Source: Betaproteobacteria bacterium
GTDB lineage: Bacteria > Pseudomonadota > Gammaproteobacteria > Burkholderiales > Usitatibacteraceae
Reading direction: 5' to 3'
NCBI GenBank assembly: GCA_016711875.1
Contig: JADJSD010000003.1
Span: forward strand, 682,001-746,000
Length of the DNA: 64,000 bases
Shown in pieces: positions 49,755 to 62,026 of the stretch. The position numbers and the translations under genes are program-made. Below the pieces are notes generated by a model that worked only from the letters and a program-made list of their open reading frames with translations, was not told where the DNA came from and ran no database searches. The number at the start of each line of letters is the position of its first letter. The stretch's first letter is position 1.

Positions 49755-52241
49755 TCAGCTGACCGCGCGGATGGCGGCGAGCGGCGGCGAATCGACGGCC
49801 TTGCGCGTGCCCAGCAGCCCGGCGACGGCGACGCCCAGGCCCCCGGCGATGAGACCCGCGACCGGGACGACCCAGTTGAATTCGTAGGGCACGCCCAGCA
49901 CGCGCTCGGAGAGCACCGTCGCGAGACCCACGGCACCGGCGGCGGCCACGGCCCCCGCCGCCAGGCCGATGGCGAGGAATTCGGCGAGCTGCGTGAGCAC
50001 CATCTGCCGTCGGCTCGCGCCCAGGGTGCGCATGATCGCGCCCTCGAAGACGCGCTCGTCCTGGGTGGTGGTGATGGCCGCGAAGAGCACGACGAGCCCG
50101 GCCGCGATGGCGAACAGGAAGACGAACTCCACGGCGCGCGAGACCTGGTCGGAGATTCGTTTCACCTGCCCCATGATGGCCGTGAGGTCGATCACGCTCA
50201 GGTTGGGAAAGCGGGCCACCAGGCGGGAGACGACGTCCTCGCGGCCGGCGGGCAGGTGGAAGCTCGTGATCCAGCTCGCCGGGTACGCTTCCAGCACGCC
50301 CGGGTTCGCGATCACGAAGAAATTGGCCTTGAAGTTGTCCCACTCGACCTTGCGCAGGTTCGTGACGGGGGCGGTGAACCGCGAGCCCGCCACGTCGAAG
50401 GTGAGCGTGTCGCCCACCTTCACGCCGAAGGTCTTCGCGATGCCCTCCTCCATCGAGAACGCGGGACCGGAGCCGGGTTGCCACCAGCTTCCGGCGACCA
50501 CCTTGTTGTCGGCACGAAGCGCCTCGGCCCATGACATGTTGAACTCGCGCTCCGACAGGCGCTTGGCGCGCTCGTCGGTGAAGTCGGCCGGGCGGATCTC
50601 GCGATCGCCGATCCGCACGAGACGGCCGCGCACCATCGGGTAGAGGTCCGGATTGGTCAGGCCGAGGTCCTTGAAATAGCTCTTCACCTCGGGGAGCTGG
50701 TCGGCCTGGATGTTGATGGCGAAGCGGTTGGGCGCATCCGGCGGGATGGACGCCTGCCATTTCGCGATGAGGTCCGTGCGCACGAGCGTGAGCAGGAGCA
50801 TCGCCATGATGCCCAGGCCCAGCGCGATCACCTGCAGCAGGCTGGCCCCGGTGCGCCGGCGCAGGTTGGCGAGACCGTAACGCCAGGGGCCGGCGGCGCC
50901 TGCGCGGGCGCGCGAGACGGCCCGGATGAGCGCATAACCCGCCAGCGCCGCGACGCCGAGCGCCACGGTGAATCCGCCCACGGCGATGGCGCCGAGCTTG
51001 AAGTCCCCGGACTGCCACACGACGAGCGAGGCGAGCGCCGCGAACCCCAGTCCGTAGGCGACGAGGCTGGAGGGCTCGGCCACGGGCACGTCGCTTCGCA
51101 GCACGCGAAGCGTCGGCACGCCCCGCAGCCGCAGCAGGGGCGGCAGCGTGAAGCCGAGCACCAGCACGAGCCCGATGACCGCGCCCTTCACGGCGGGCCA
51201 CGGCCCCGGCGCCGGCAGGGCCACGCTGAAGAACCCGGTGAGCCAATGCGCGAGCACGGCCTGCGCGCCGTAGCCCGCGATCGTGCCCGCCGCGCAGCCG
51301 ATGGCCGAGAGCGCGACGAACTGCCACGCGCCGAGCGCGAAGATGTCGGCCTGCGAGGCGCCCAGGCAGCGCATCATCGCCGCGCCGTCCGTCTGGCGCT
51401 GCGAGAATCGCCGCGCAGCCAGGGCCACGGCTACCGAGGCGAGGATCACCGACAGGAGCGAGGCGAGGCCGAGGAAGCGCTGCGCCCGCTCCAGGGAGAC
51501 GCGCACTTCGCTGCGGGCATCGCGCACGCTCTCGACGCGTTCGCCGCGCGAGAGCTGCGGCCGCACGGCGGCGTCGAAACGCCCGATCGCGTCGGCCTCC
51601 CCGGCCACCAGCAGGCGCCAGGTGATGCGGCTGCCCACCTGAACGAGCTGCGTGGCCTCGAGGTCCGCGAGGTTCATCAGCACCCGCGGGGCGAGGCCGA
51701 AGTAGTCGAGGACGCTGTCGGGTTCGCGCGTGATCACGCGCTCGACCACCAGAGAGGCACGGCCCACGTTGATGCGCTCGCCCGGCTTCGCCGAAAGGCG
51801 CGCCACGAGGGGCACGGCGATCCAGGCGCGGCCCGGCTTCGGCGCGCCCTCGATCTCGCCGTCGCCCAGCATCGATTCGTCGGCCACGCGCAATCGCCCC
51901 CGGAGCGGGAATCCCTCGCCCACGGCCTTGATCTCCGCGAGGCTCGTTCCGCCCGGCCCGGCGACCATGCTGGGAAAGGTGCGCGTCTCGACCCGGGCGA
52001 GCTTTTCCTCGCGCGCCCGGTCGAAGAACGACGGGGGGATGGGGTGGTCCGCGATGACGACGAGGTCGCCGCCCAGCAGTTCGTTGGCCTGGCGGTCGAG
52101 GGCGGCCTGGACGCGGTCGGCGAAGAAGCCCACCGTGGTGACGCTCGCCACGGCGATGAAGAGGGCCGCGGCGAGCACCCTCGCCTCGCCCGCATGGGCA
52201 TTGCGGCGCAGCATGCGCAGCGCGAGAGCCAGGCGCCTCAT
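49755..52241 (-). CDS. ybbP: FtsX-like ABC transporter permease (YbbP-type)
   Basis: 828 residues. One N-terminal helix, a large periplasmic domain, then two sets of FtsX helices (LLSVILASVAVALAARRFSQ and FVFLFAIAAGLVVLFAAITT), ten membrane segments in all as in YbbP. RRFSQRQTDGAAMMRCLGAS and GAIMRTLGASRRQM are the paired coupling segments. Its ATG overlaps the stop of the ATPase gene (ATGA). The transporter family is associated with lipid or lipoprotein handling, but the substrate is unproven. Confidence 0.9.
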   Translation of the reverse strand: MRRLALALRMLRRNAHAGEARVLAAALFIAVASVTTVGFFADRVQAALDRQANELLGGDLVVIADHPIPPSFFDRAREEKLARVETRTFPSMVAGPGGTSLAEIKAVGEGFPLRGRLRVADESMLGDGEIEGAPKPGRAWIAVPLVARLSAKPGERINVGRASLVVERVITREPDSVLDYFGLAPRVLMNLADLEATQLVQVGSRITWRLLVAGEADAIGRFDAAVRPQLSRGERVESVRDARSEVRVSLERAQRFLGLASLLSVILASVAVALAARRFSQRQTDGAAMMRCLGASQADIFALGAWQFVALSAIGCAAGTIAGYGAQAVLAHWLTGFFSVALPAPGPWPAVKGAVIGLVLVLGFTLPPLLRLRGVPTLRVLRSDVPVAEPSSLVAYGLGFAALASLVVWQSGDFKLGAIAVGGFTVALGVAALAGYALIRAVSRARAGAAGPWRYGLANLRRRTGASLLQVIALGLGIMAMLLLTLVRTDLIAKWQASIPPDAPNRFAINIQADQLPEVKSYFKDLGLTNPDLYPMVRGRLVRIGDREIRPADFTDERAKRLSEREFNMSWAEALRADNKVVAGSWWQPGSGPAFSMEEGIAKTFGVKVGDTLTFDVAGSRFTAPVTNLRKVEWDNFKANFFVIANPGVLEAYPASWITSFHLPAGREDVVSRLVARFPNLSVIDLTAIMGQVKRISDQVSRAVEFVFLFAIAAGLVVLFAAITTTQDERVFEGAIMRTLGASRRQMVLTQLAEFLAIGLAAGAVAAAGAVGLATVLSERVLGVPYEFNWVVPVAGLIAGGLGVAVAGLLGTRKAVDSPPLAAIRAVS

Positions 52242-52966
52242 CCCGCCGACACCTCGCCCGCACGGATGGTGATGCGCCGGTCGCACCGCGAGGCGAGGCC
52301 CGCGTCGTGCGTGACGAGGACGAGCGTCGTGCCGTTCTCGCGGTTCAGCTCGAAGAGCAGGTCGATCACCTGCGCGCCCGTGGCCGAATCGAGGTTGCCC
52401 GTGGGCTCGTCCGCGAAGAGCAGCTTCGGGCCCGTGGCGAAGGCCCGTGCGAGGGCCACGCGCTGCTGTTCGCCGCCGGAGAGCTGGCGCGGGTAGTGCC
52501 CCAGGCGCTCGGCGAGGCCGACCCGCGCGAGCTCCGCCCGGGCCTTCGCCGCGGCTTCCGCCTGCCCCGCGAGTTCGAGGGGCAGCATGACGTTCTCGAG
52601 CGCGGTGAGCGCCGGAAGGAGCTGGAAGGACTGGAAGACGAAACCCACGAGCCGCCCGCGCAGGCGCGCGCGGCCGTCCTCGTCCAGCGCGAAGAGATCC
52701 TCGCCGGCGATCCAGACCCGCCCCGCGGTCGGAACGTCCAGGCCCGCGAGCAGTCCGAGCAGGGTGGACTTGCCCGACCCCGAGGCCCCGACGATGGCCA
52801 CCGACTCGCCCGCGCGCACGCGAAACGTGGCGCTCTTCACGATGGTGAGGTCGTGGTCCGGGGTGGAGACTTGTTTGGTGAGCCCCTCGACCCGCACAAT
52901 GTCGGGCTGGCCCGCGGCGGGCGCAGATGCCTGCCGCAATTCGTGTTCGTCGCCGGTCGCGTCCAT
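52238..52966 (-). CDS. ybbA: ABC transporter ATP-binding protein (YbbA-type)
   Basis: 242 residues with Walker A GASGSGKST, signature LSGGEQQRVALARAF, Walker B LLFADEPTGNLD and the H-loop VTHDAGLASRCD. The MacB-like segment GFVFQSFQLLPALTALENVM fits the LolD/MacB/YbbA group. It energises the YbbP permease encoded just downstream and is divergent from tesA with a 39-nt spacer, the common ybbA/tesA arrangement. The N-terminal ~25 residues are an extension. Confidence 0.9.
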   Translation of the reverse strand: MDATGDEHELRQASAPAAGQPDIVRVEGLTKQVSTPDHDLTIVKSATFRVRAGESVAIVGASGSGKSTLLGLLAGLDVPTAGRVWIAGEDLFALDEDGRARLRGRLVGFVFQSFQLLPALTALENVMLPLELAGQAEAAAKARAELARVGLAERLGHYPRQLSGGEQQRVALARAFATGPKLLFADEPTGNLDSATGAQVIDLLFELNRENGTTLVLVTHDAGLASRCDRRITIRAGEVSAG

Positions 52967-53005
52967 GGTATCCGGCCTCGCGCCGGTTCAATTCCTTCGT
53001 TCGCC

Positions 53006-53650
53006 TTGAAAAAACTGCCCCGCCTGCTCGCCCGCGCCTTCGCCGTCCTGCTTCTCGCCGCCCCGCTCGCGGCGGGCGCCGCCGAGCGCACCGTGCTCGT
53101 CTTCGGCGACAGCCTGTCGGCCGCCTACGGGCTCGCCACGCGCGACGGGTGGGTCGCCCTCCTCGGCGAAAGGCTCGCTCGCGAACGGCCCGCCTGGCGG
53201 GTGGTGAACGCGAGCGTTTCGGGGGAGACGACCGCCGGGGGGCTGCGCCGGCTTCCCGAGGACCTGAAGCGACACGGACCCGCCGTCGTGGTGATCGCCC
53301 TGGGTGCCAACGACGGCCTTCGGGGCCTGCCGGTGGAGGGGACGCGCGCGAACCTCGAGTCGATGATCCGGATCTCGCGCGCCGCCAAGGCGGAGCCCGT
53401 GCTCGTCGGGCTCATGATTCCGCCGAATTATGGCATCGATTACGCGCGCGAGTTCCGTGACCTCTTCCCCGACGTGGCCCGGAAGTCCAAGGTGGCGCGC
53501 GTTCCGTTCCTGCTCGAGGGCGTCGCCGAGAACCGAGATCTCTTCCAGGCCGACCAGCTGCACCCCACGGCGGCGGCCCAGCCGCGCATCCTCGACAACG
53601 TCTGGCCGGTGCTGGCCCCCCTGCTCCAGTCCCGGCCCCCGAGGCCATGA
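53006..53650 (+). CDS. tesA: Periplasmic thioesterase/lysophospholipase TesA
   Basis: 214 residues from a TTG (LKKLPRLLARAFAVLLLAAP). The signal peptide is followed directly by the SGNH/GDSL block I VLVFGDSLSAAYGL (Ser36), block II Gly in SGETTAGGL, block III GANDGLRGL and block V DQLHPTAAAQ (Asp and His). It matches TesA, a periplasmic acyl-CoA thioesterase and esterase. It overlaps the next gene by 4 nt. Confidence 0.9.
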   Translation: MKKLPRLLARAFAVLLLAAPLAAGAAERTVLVFGDSLSAAYGLATRDGWVALLGERLARERPAWRVVNASVSGETTAGGLRRLPEDLKRHGPAVVVIALGANDGLRGLPVEGTRANLESMIRISRAAKAEPVLVGLMIPPNYGIDYAREFRDLFPDVARKSKVARVPFLLEGVAENRDLFQADQLHPTAAAQPRILDNVWPVLAPLLQSRPPRP

Positions 53651-54750
53651 CGGACCTGCCCTTCCAGCGCGAACGCCCCGTCGCCACGGTGAGCCTGCCG
53701 ATGAGCCGGGAAGAATTTTCGGGCTGGGATGCGATCCTCGACGCGAGGAGCCCCGCGGAGTTCGCCGAGGATCACCTGCCCGGCGCCGTCAACTGCCCGG
53801 TGCTGGACGACGCCGAGCGCATCCTCGTGGGAACCACGTACAAGCAGCAGGGCGCCTTCGAGGCGAAGCGCCTGGGCGCGCCGCTCGTGGCCGCCAACAT
53901 CGCGCGCATCGTCTCGTCGCGCTTCGCCGACCGCCCGCGTGGCTGGCGCCCCCTCGTGTACTGCTGGCGGGGGGGCTCGCGCTCCGGCTCGCTCACACAC
54001 GTGCTGCGGCAGGTGGGCTGGGACGCGCGCCAGCTCGAGGGCGGCTACAAGGCGTTCCGCAAGCAGGTCGTCGCCGATCTCGACGCGCTGGCGGCGCGAT
54101 TCGACTTCCGCATCGTCTGCGGTGCCACGGGCTCGGGCAAGAGCCGGCTCATCGAGGCGTTCGCGCGCGTGGGCGCCCAGGCGCTCGATCTCGAGGCGCT
54201 CGCCGCGCACCGCGGCTCGCTCCTGGGCGGCCTGCCCGGCGCGCCGCAGCCCAGCCAGAAAGCGTTCGAGACCGCGATCTGGCAGGCGCTTTCGGGCCTG
54301 GATCCGGCGCGACCGGTCTTCGCGGAGGCCGAAAGCCGCAAGGTGGGCGAGCTGCGCGTACCCGACGCACTCATGGGGCGCATGCGCGATTCCCCCTGCC
54401 TGCGCCTGGAGACCGGCACGGACGTCCGCGTGGACCTCCTGATGGAAGACTACGCGCACTTCGTGGGCGACCCGGCCACCCTGGTCGCGAAGCTCGAATG
54501 CCTCGCGCCGCTTCACGGGTCCGAACGGGTCGCGGGCTGGAAGGCGCTCGTCGCCGCGGGCGACTGGCGCGGGATCGTCGCGGACCTGCTCGTGTCGCAC
54601 TACGACCCGGCCTACCAGCGCTCGACGACGAAGAACTACCGCGGCGTCTCCGAAGCGCCGCGCGTACCGGTCGAAAGCGCCGATCCGGCGGCCTTCGATC
54701 GCCTCGCGAAGGCGCTCGCCGGGAAGGCCGGCGAGAGCCGGATCGGGTAA
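53647..54750 (+). CDS. selU: tRNA 2-selenouridine synthase SelU/MnmH
   Basis: 367 residues. The N-terminal rhodanese domain has its catalytic Cys at C106 (VYCWRGGSRSGSL). The C-terminal P-loop domain begins GATGSGKSRLIEAF, followed by DLEALAAHRGS. The enzyme replaces sulfur by selenium at U34 of certain tRNAs using selenophosphate, and first makes geranylated 2-thiouridine. Its presence implies a SelD elsewhere in the genome; none is in the window. It is translationally coupled to tesA. Confidence 0.92.
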   Translation: MTDLPFQRERPVATVSLPMSREEFSGWDAILDARSPAEFAEDHLPGAVNCPVLDDAERILVGTTYKQQGAFEAKRLGAPLVAANIARIVSSRFADRPRGWRPLVYCWRGGSRSGSLTHVLRQVGWDARQLEGGYKAFRKQVVADLDALAARFDFRIVCGATGSGKSRLIEAFARVGAQALDLEALAAHRGSLLGGLPGAPQPSQKAFETAIWQALSGLDPARPVFAEAESRKVGELRVPDALMGRMRDSPCLRLETGTDVRVDLLMEDYAHFVGDPATLVAKLECLAPLHGSERVAGWKALVAAGDWRGIVADLLVSHYDPAYQRSTTKNYRGVSEAPRVPVESADPAAFDRLAKALAGKAGESRIG

Positions 54751-54782
54751 ACTCCGCGAAACCCGAAAAACGCGCGCCTTAA

Positions 54783-56068
<1,286 letters not shown>

Positions 56069-56072
<4 letters not shown>

Positions 56073-56542
56073 CGCGCGGCCACCAGGCACACCGCCTGCG
56101 CCGCGATCCCCTCGCCGCGGCCCGTGAAGCCGAGCCTTTCCGTGGTGGTCGCCTTCACGTTGACCGCCGTCTCGTCGAGCCCCAGGTCCTGCGCGATGTT
56201 CGCGACCATCCGCGCGGCGTGGGGGCCTATCCGCGGCATCTCGCAGATGACGGTCGCGTCCACGTTCACCGGAACGAAGCCGCTCTCGCGAACGAGGCCC
56301 GCCACGCGCCGGAGCAGCTCGCGGCTGTCGATGCCCCGGTAACGCGCGTCGCTGTCGGGAAAGTGCCGGCCGATGTCGCCGAGCGCGCACGCACCCAGGA
56401 GCGCGTCGCAGACGGCATGCAGCAGCACGTCGGCATCGCTGTGGCCCAGGAGCCCCTTGTCGTGGGGGATGTCGACCCCGCCGATGACGCACCGGCGTCC
56501 CGCCACCAGCACGTGCACGTCGAAGCCCTGCCCGATGCGCAT
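56069..56542 (-). CDS. ispF: 2-C-methyl-D-erythritol 2,4-cyclodiphosphate synthase IspF
   Basis: 157 residues, the normal length. Metal ligands D8 and H10 are in MRIGQGFDVHVL, and the H42-region motif is GHSDADVLLHAVCDALLG. The C-terminal KATTTERLGFTGRGEGIAAQ is diagnostic. It performs the fifth step of the MEP isoprenoid pathway. It starts 2 nt after ispD, its pathway neighbour. Confidence 0.95.
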
Positions 56543-56544
56543 CG

Positions 56545-57252
56545 TCACGAGGAGGTCTCCTCGTCGGCCACGCGGCGCGCGAGGATCATCTCCGCGATGG
56601 GCAGGTCGTCGGTGAAGGTCACCTTGAAGTTCGCGTTCGCGCCCTGCACGAGCTTGGGCATGCCGCCCACCGATTCGACCGCCTGGGACTCGTCGGTGGC
56701 TTCGGGCTTGCGCGCGAGACCCCGGCGCAGGATGTCGTAGCGGAACATCTGCGGGGTCTGGGCGCGCCAGAGGCCCTCGCGGGGGATCGTCTCGCTCACG
56801 CGCAGCAGGCCCTCCGAACGCTTGAGGGTGTCCGCGAGCGGCATCGCGAGGAGCCCGCCCACCGGGTCGTCGCCCACCTCGTCCAGGAACTGCTCGACCA
56901 GCTCGCGCCCGATGCACGGGCGGGCGGCGTCGTGCACGAGCACCCAGTCGGTGGGCGCCGCGCGCCCTTCGAGCATCGCGAGCGCGTTGGCGACGCTCGC
57001 CCCGCGCGTGGCACCGCCGGCGAAGAGCGCCTCGATCTTGTCGGGAAAGGCGCTCCAGTCGTGCGCGCCCCAGTGCCTGTCCATCGGCGAGAGGATCGCG
57101 ATCACCGCCGTGATGCGATCGACGGCCGCGAGCGTCTCGAGCGAATGGAACATCATCGGCCGGCCGGCGAGCGGCAGGTACTGCTTGGGGAAGGCTTCCC
57201 CCATGCGCGTTCCCTGCCCGGCTGCGGGCACCAGTGCGAAGATCTTCGGCAT
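56545..57252 (-). CDS. ispD: 2-C-methyl-D-erythritol 4-phosphate cytidylyltransferase IspD
   Basis: 235 residues. The nucleotide-binding loop is VPAAGQGTRMGEAFPKQYLP; VLVHDAARPCIG, the AQTPQMFRYDIL block and TDESQAVE follow, all IspD signatures. It couples MEP to CTP in isoprenoid synthesis. A longer frame upstream exists, but only this Met opens the family sequence. It is the first gene of ispD-ispF and divergent from mltF. Confidence 0.94.
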   Translation of the reverse strand: MPKIFALVPAAGQGTRMGEAFPKQYLPLAGRPMMFHSLETLAAVDRITAVIAILSPMDRHWGAHDWSAFPDKIEALFAGGATRGASVANALAMLEGRAAPTDWVLVHDAARPCIGRELVEQFLDEVGDDPVGGLLAMPLADTLKRSEGLLRVSETIPREGLWRAQTPQMFRYDILRRGLARKPEATDESQAVESVGGMPKLVQGANANFKVTFTDDLPIAEMILARRVADEETSS

Positions 57253-57349
57253 CGTCGTTTTCCGACGACGATTATCGCCCGATTCGCCGCCCGCAGGGGA
57301 ATACCCCGCCGACGGTGGCGAACGCGGCGCGCTTCGGTAAACTGGCCCG

Positions 57350-58774
57350 ATGAAGGCGACGACGCGATTTCTCGTCGGGCTCCTCGCTTGCTTCGCGGCC
57401 GGTTGCGACACGCCCGTGAAGCCGGTGAAGTCGCTCGCGGAGGGCGGCAAGCTCGTGGTCGTCACCACGAACGGCCCCGCCACCTGGTACGAGGATTCCC
57501 AGGGGCGAGCCACGGGGTTCGAGTTCGATCTCGTCACGCTGTTCGCGAAGGAGATCGGCCTCGAGGCCGATTTCCAGGTGGTCGACTCGCGCGAGAAGGC
57601 CGAGAAGCTGCTCGATGAGCGCCGGGCGCACTTCGCAGCGGCCCTCCTGCCGCTGCACTTCGACCTGCCCGGCGGGCTCGCCTGGGGGCCGCCGTATCAC
57701 TCCGCGCAGGTGCAGGTCGTCTACCGCGCCACCGATCCGAAGCCCAAGGGCCTCGCGGACCTCGCGGGGCGCCGCGTGGCCGCCGTCGCGGATGCCTTCA
57801 CGGACTCGGTGCTCGCTTCGCCGCCGAAAAACGCGCCCGCCATCGTGCGCTGGCCCGCGGACGCCACCGTGGAGGAACTCCTGGAGGCGATCGTCGCCGG
57901 CAAGCTGGACGCGGCAGTCGTGGAGTCGGCGCGCTTCACGCTCGCGCGCAAGCACTTCCCGCAGGTGGAGGTCGCCTTCGACCTGGGCAAGCCCGCGCAG
58001 TACGCGTGGCGCGTGGGCGAGGTCGACCAGAAGATCCTCCTGGATCGCATGAAGGACTTCTTCGCGCGCATCCGGAAGGACGGCTCGCTCGCCCGCCTCG
58101 CGGACCGCCACTTCGCGCACGCGGCGCGCCTCACCGCCATCGACGCCGGCACGCTCATCGAGCGCATCAACACGATCCTGCCGCAGCTGAAGGCCCACTT
58201 CCTCGAGGCGGAGACGGTGTCGGGCTTCGACTGGCGCCTGATCGCGGCCATCGGCTACCAGGAGTCGCACTGGGACGCGCGCGCCACCTCGCCCACGGGC
58301 GTGCGCGGGCTCATGATGCTCACGGAGGACACCGCCGAGCGCCTGCAGGTGAAGGACCGCCTCGACGGGCGCGAGAGCATCCTGGGCGGCGCCCGCTACC
58401 TCGCGCTCATCGCGGACCTGCTGCCGGCGCGCATCACCGAGCCGGACCGCACGTTCCTCGCGCTCGCGGCCTACAACCTGGGCATCGGCCACCTGGAGGA
58501 CGCGCGAATCCTCGCGCAGCGCCGGGGCCTCTCGCCCGACCGGTGGCAGGACGTGCGCCTCGCGCTGCCAGGCCTCGCGGACCCCGGGCAGTACGGCACG
58601 CTGCGCCACGGGTTCGCGCGCGGCCACGAGGCCATGCAGTTCGTGGACAACGTGCGCAACTACGAGGACATCCTCGCGAGGATCGAGCCGCGAGAGAAAC
58701 CGCTTGCGCCGCGGCCGGCGCCGGTGCCGTCACTTCAGGGCTCGACCAGCGCCTCGCCCACCGCGGGCAGGTGA
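57350..58774 (+). CDS. mltF: Membrane-bound lytic murein transglycosylase F
   Basis: 474 residues. Lipoprotein signal with lipobox FAAGC (Cys19). A periplasmic solute-binding-like domain (about 35-265, LVVVTTNGPATWYEDSQGRA) precedes an SLT domain with the catalytic Glu in AAIGYQESHWDARATSPTGV and AAYNLGIGHLEDAR. It cleaves peptidoglycan to anhydro-muropeptides. The C-terminal 13 codons overlap the convergent phosphatase gene by 40 nt. Confidence 0.92.
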   Translation: MKATTRFLVGLLACFAAGCDTPVKPVKSLAEGGKLVVVTTNGPATWYEDSQGRATGFEFDLVTLFAKEIGLEADFQVVDSREKAEKLLDERRAHFAAALLPLHFDLPGGLAWGPPYHSAQVQVVYRATDPKPKGLADLAGRRVAAVADAFTDSVLASPPKNAPAIVRWPADATVEELLEAIVAGKLDAAVVESARFTLARKHFPQVEVAFDLGKPAQYAWRVGEVDQKILLDRMKDFFARIRKDGSLARLADRHFAHAARLTAIDAGTLIERINTILPQLKAHFLEAETVSGFDWRLIAAIGYQESHWDARATSPTGVRGLMMLTEDTAERLQVKDRLDGRESILGGARYLALIADLLPARITEPDRTFLALAAYNLGIGHLEDARILAQRRGLSPDRWQDVRLALPGLADPGQYGTLRHGFARGHEAMQFVDNVRNYEDILARIEPREKPLAPRPAPVPSLQGSTSASPTAGR

Positions 58775-59366
58775 GCGGTGTCGCCCCAGGCCTCCACGAT
58801 CCAGCGCCCGCCTTCGTGGCGCAGCGCGTTGTACGACGCGTTCGGGATCGGAATCCTGCGCGCCTCGCCCACGGGAATGCCGTGGATGTGCCGGTAGAGA
58901 ATGGCGAGGACGCCGCCGTGACACACCACCGCGTGGCACCCGCCCGCGGCCTCGCGGGCCAGCGACTCGAATTCGTCGCGGATCCGCTCGTGGAGCTGCC
59001 GGCGGCTCTCCCCGCCCGGGATCACGTAGTCCGGATCGGTCTCGCGGGTACGGGAGAATGCCTCGGGCCAGCGGGCATCCACCTCTTCGTAGGTGAGACC
59101 CTCGCCCTCTCCGAAGTGGCGTTCGCGGATTCGCGGGTTGGCGACGATCGCATGCCCGGTCCGCTTCGCGATGGCCTCGGCCGTCTGCCACGCGCGGCCC
59201 AGGTCGCTCGAGACGAGGCGCTCGAAGGATTCCTTCGCCATCCGCTCGCCGATGGCCTCGGCCTGCGCGCGGCCCGAGGGCGTGAGCGGGCTGTCGGTGT
59301 GGCCCTGGATGCGGCCGGCGACGTTCCACTCGGTCTCGCCATGCCGCACCACCACCAGCCGGGACT

Positions 59367-59370
<4 letters not shown>
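58735..59370 (-). CDS. Histidine phosphatase (phosphoglycerate mutase-like)
   Basis: 211 residues from a GTG overlapping the restored serS stop (GTGA). The catalytic RHG motif is VVRHGETEWNVAGRIQGHTD; the other motifs are SSDLGRAWQTAEAI, the acidic LRERHFG-like segment IRERHFGEGEGLTYEEV, and VCHGGVLAILYRHI with the second His. It resembles GpmB/CobC-type phosphatases of unknown substrate. As sequenced, an upstream base insertion places serS in the same frame, giving an apparent 636-residue fusion. Confidence 0.88.
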
Positions 59371-60645
<1,275 letters not shown>

Positions 60646-60678
60646 GGCGGAGCCCGGTTTCGGTGTGACGAAACCGCA

Positions 60679-60684
60679 ATTATA
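60679..60684 (-). promoter_or_regulatory. Candidate -10 element of serS
   Basis: TATAAT on the minus strand, 33 nt upstream of the serS ATG in the spacer after rarA. No clear -35 was found. Confidence 0.4.
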
Positions 60685-60696
60685 CGGGGCGGGGCC

Positions 60697-62016
60697 TCAG
60701 CCCTTCGAACCGCCCTCGCGGTCGCGCGAGCGCATCCACGCGAGCTTCTCGCGGATCTTCGCTTCCAGCCCCCGGTCGGTGGGCTGGTACCAGCCCGGTT
60801 CGGCCATGCCCTCGGGCAGGTAGCGCTCGCCGGCCGCGTAGCCGCCCTCCTCGTCGTGGGCGTAGCGGTAGCCCTCGCCGTAGCCCAGGTTCTTCATGAG
60901 CTTCGTGGGAGCGTTCCTCAGGTGCATCGGGACGGGACGCGTCGAGTCGGACGCGACGAACGCGCGCGCGGCGTTGTAGGCCTTGTAGACGGCGTTCGAC
61001 TTGGCCGCGACCGCGAGGTAGACCACGCACTCGGCGAGGGCGAGCTCGCCCTCGGGCGTGCCGAGGCGCTCGTACACGTCCGCGGCGCTCACGGCGAGAT
61101 CCAGGGCGCGGGGATCCGCGAGCCCGATGTCCTCGCTCGCCATGCGGATGAGGCGGCGCGACAGGTAGCGGGGATCGGCCCCGCCGTCGAGCATGCGGAC
61201 GAACCAGTAGAGGGCCGCGTCGGGGTCCGAGCCGCGCACGGACTTGTGCAGCGCGGAGATCTGGTCGTAGAAATTCTCGCCGCCCTTGTCGAAGCGCCGG
61301 CCGGCGCGCTGCAGCACCTCGGCGACGAAGGTCGCGTCCACGCCGTGGCGGTTGCCGGCCCGGGCGGCGCTCGCGAGCTGCTCGACGAAATTGAGCGCGC
61401 GCCGTCCGTCACCGTCGGCGTAATCGGCGATGCGCTTGCGGGCCTCTTCCGTGACGTCGAGCTTCTCCAGCTCGAAACCGCGGGCGACGAGCACGTCGAG
61501 GTCCTCGGGCTTCAGGCTCTCGAGCACGTAGACCTGCGATCGCGACAGGAGCGCCCCGTTCACCTCGAAGGACGGGTTCTCCGTGGTGGCGCCGATGAAC
61601 GTGAAGAGCCCCGACTCCACGTGCGGCAGGAAGGCGTCCTGCTGCGACTTGTTGAAGCGGTGCACCTCGTCGACGAAGAGGATCGTCGCCCGGCCGTGGG
61701 CCTCGAGCGCGAGGCGCGCCCGCTCCACGGATTCGCGGATCTCCTTCACCCCCGCGAGCACGGCGGACAGCGCGATGAATTCCGCCCCGAACGCCCCGGC
61801 GATGAGGCGTGCCAGCGTCGTCTTGCCCACGCCGGGCGGCCCCCAGAGGATCATCGAGTGGGGCTTGCCGGACTTGAGGGCCACCGCGAGCGGGCGGCCC
61901 TCGGCGAGCAGGTGGGCCTGCCCCACGACGTCCTCGATGCGCCGGGGGCGGAGCCGCTCGGCGAGCGGGACGTTCGCCTCACCCGAGGCCGAGAACAGGT
62001 CGCGCGAATCGCTCAT
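60697..62016 (-). CDS. rarA: Replication-associated recombination protein A (RarA/MgsA)
   Basis: 439-residue AAA+ ATPase. Walker A LWGPPGVGKTTLARLIAG, Walker B TILFVDEVHRFNKSQQDAF and sensor 1 IGATTENPSFEVNGAL are followed by the C-terminal helical domain (ALYWFVRMLDGGADPRYLSR and HLRNAPTKLMKNLGYGEGYR) of the RarA/WRNIP1 family. It acts at stalled replication forks. The ftsK-lolA-rarA-serS order matches E. coli. Confidence 0.95.
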   Translation of the reverse strand: MSDSRDLFSASGEANVPLAERLRPRRIEDVVGQAHLLAEGRPLAVALKSGKPHSMILWGPPGVGKTTLARLIAGAFGAEFIALSAVLAGVKEIRESVERARLALEAHGRATILFVDEVHRFNKSQQDAFLPHVESGLFTFIGATTENPSFEVNGALLSRSQVYVLESLKPEDLDVLVARGFELEKLDVTEEARKRIADYADGDGRRALNFVEQLASAARAGNRHGVDATFVAEVLQRAGRRFDKGGENFYDQISALHKSVRGSDPDAALYWFVRMLDGGADPRYLSRRLIRMASEDIGLADPRALDLAVSAADVYERLGTPEGELALAECVVYLAVAAKSNAVYKAYNAARAFVASDSTRPVPMHLRNAPTKLMKNLGYGEGYRYAHDEEGGYAAGERYLPEGMAEPGWYQPTDRGLEAKIREKLAWMRSRDREGGSKG

Positions 62017-62026
62017 CGCGGAAGGC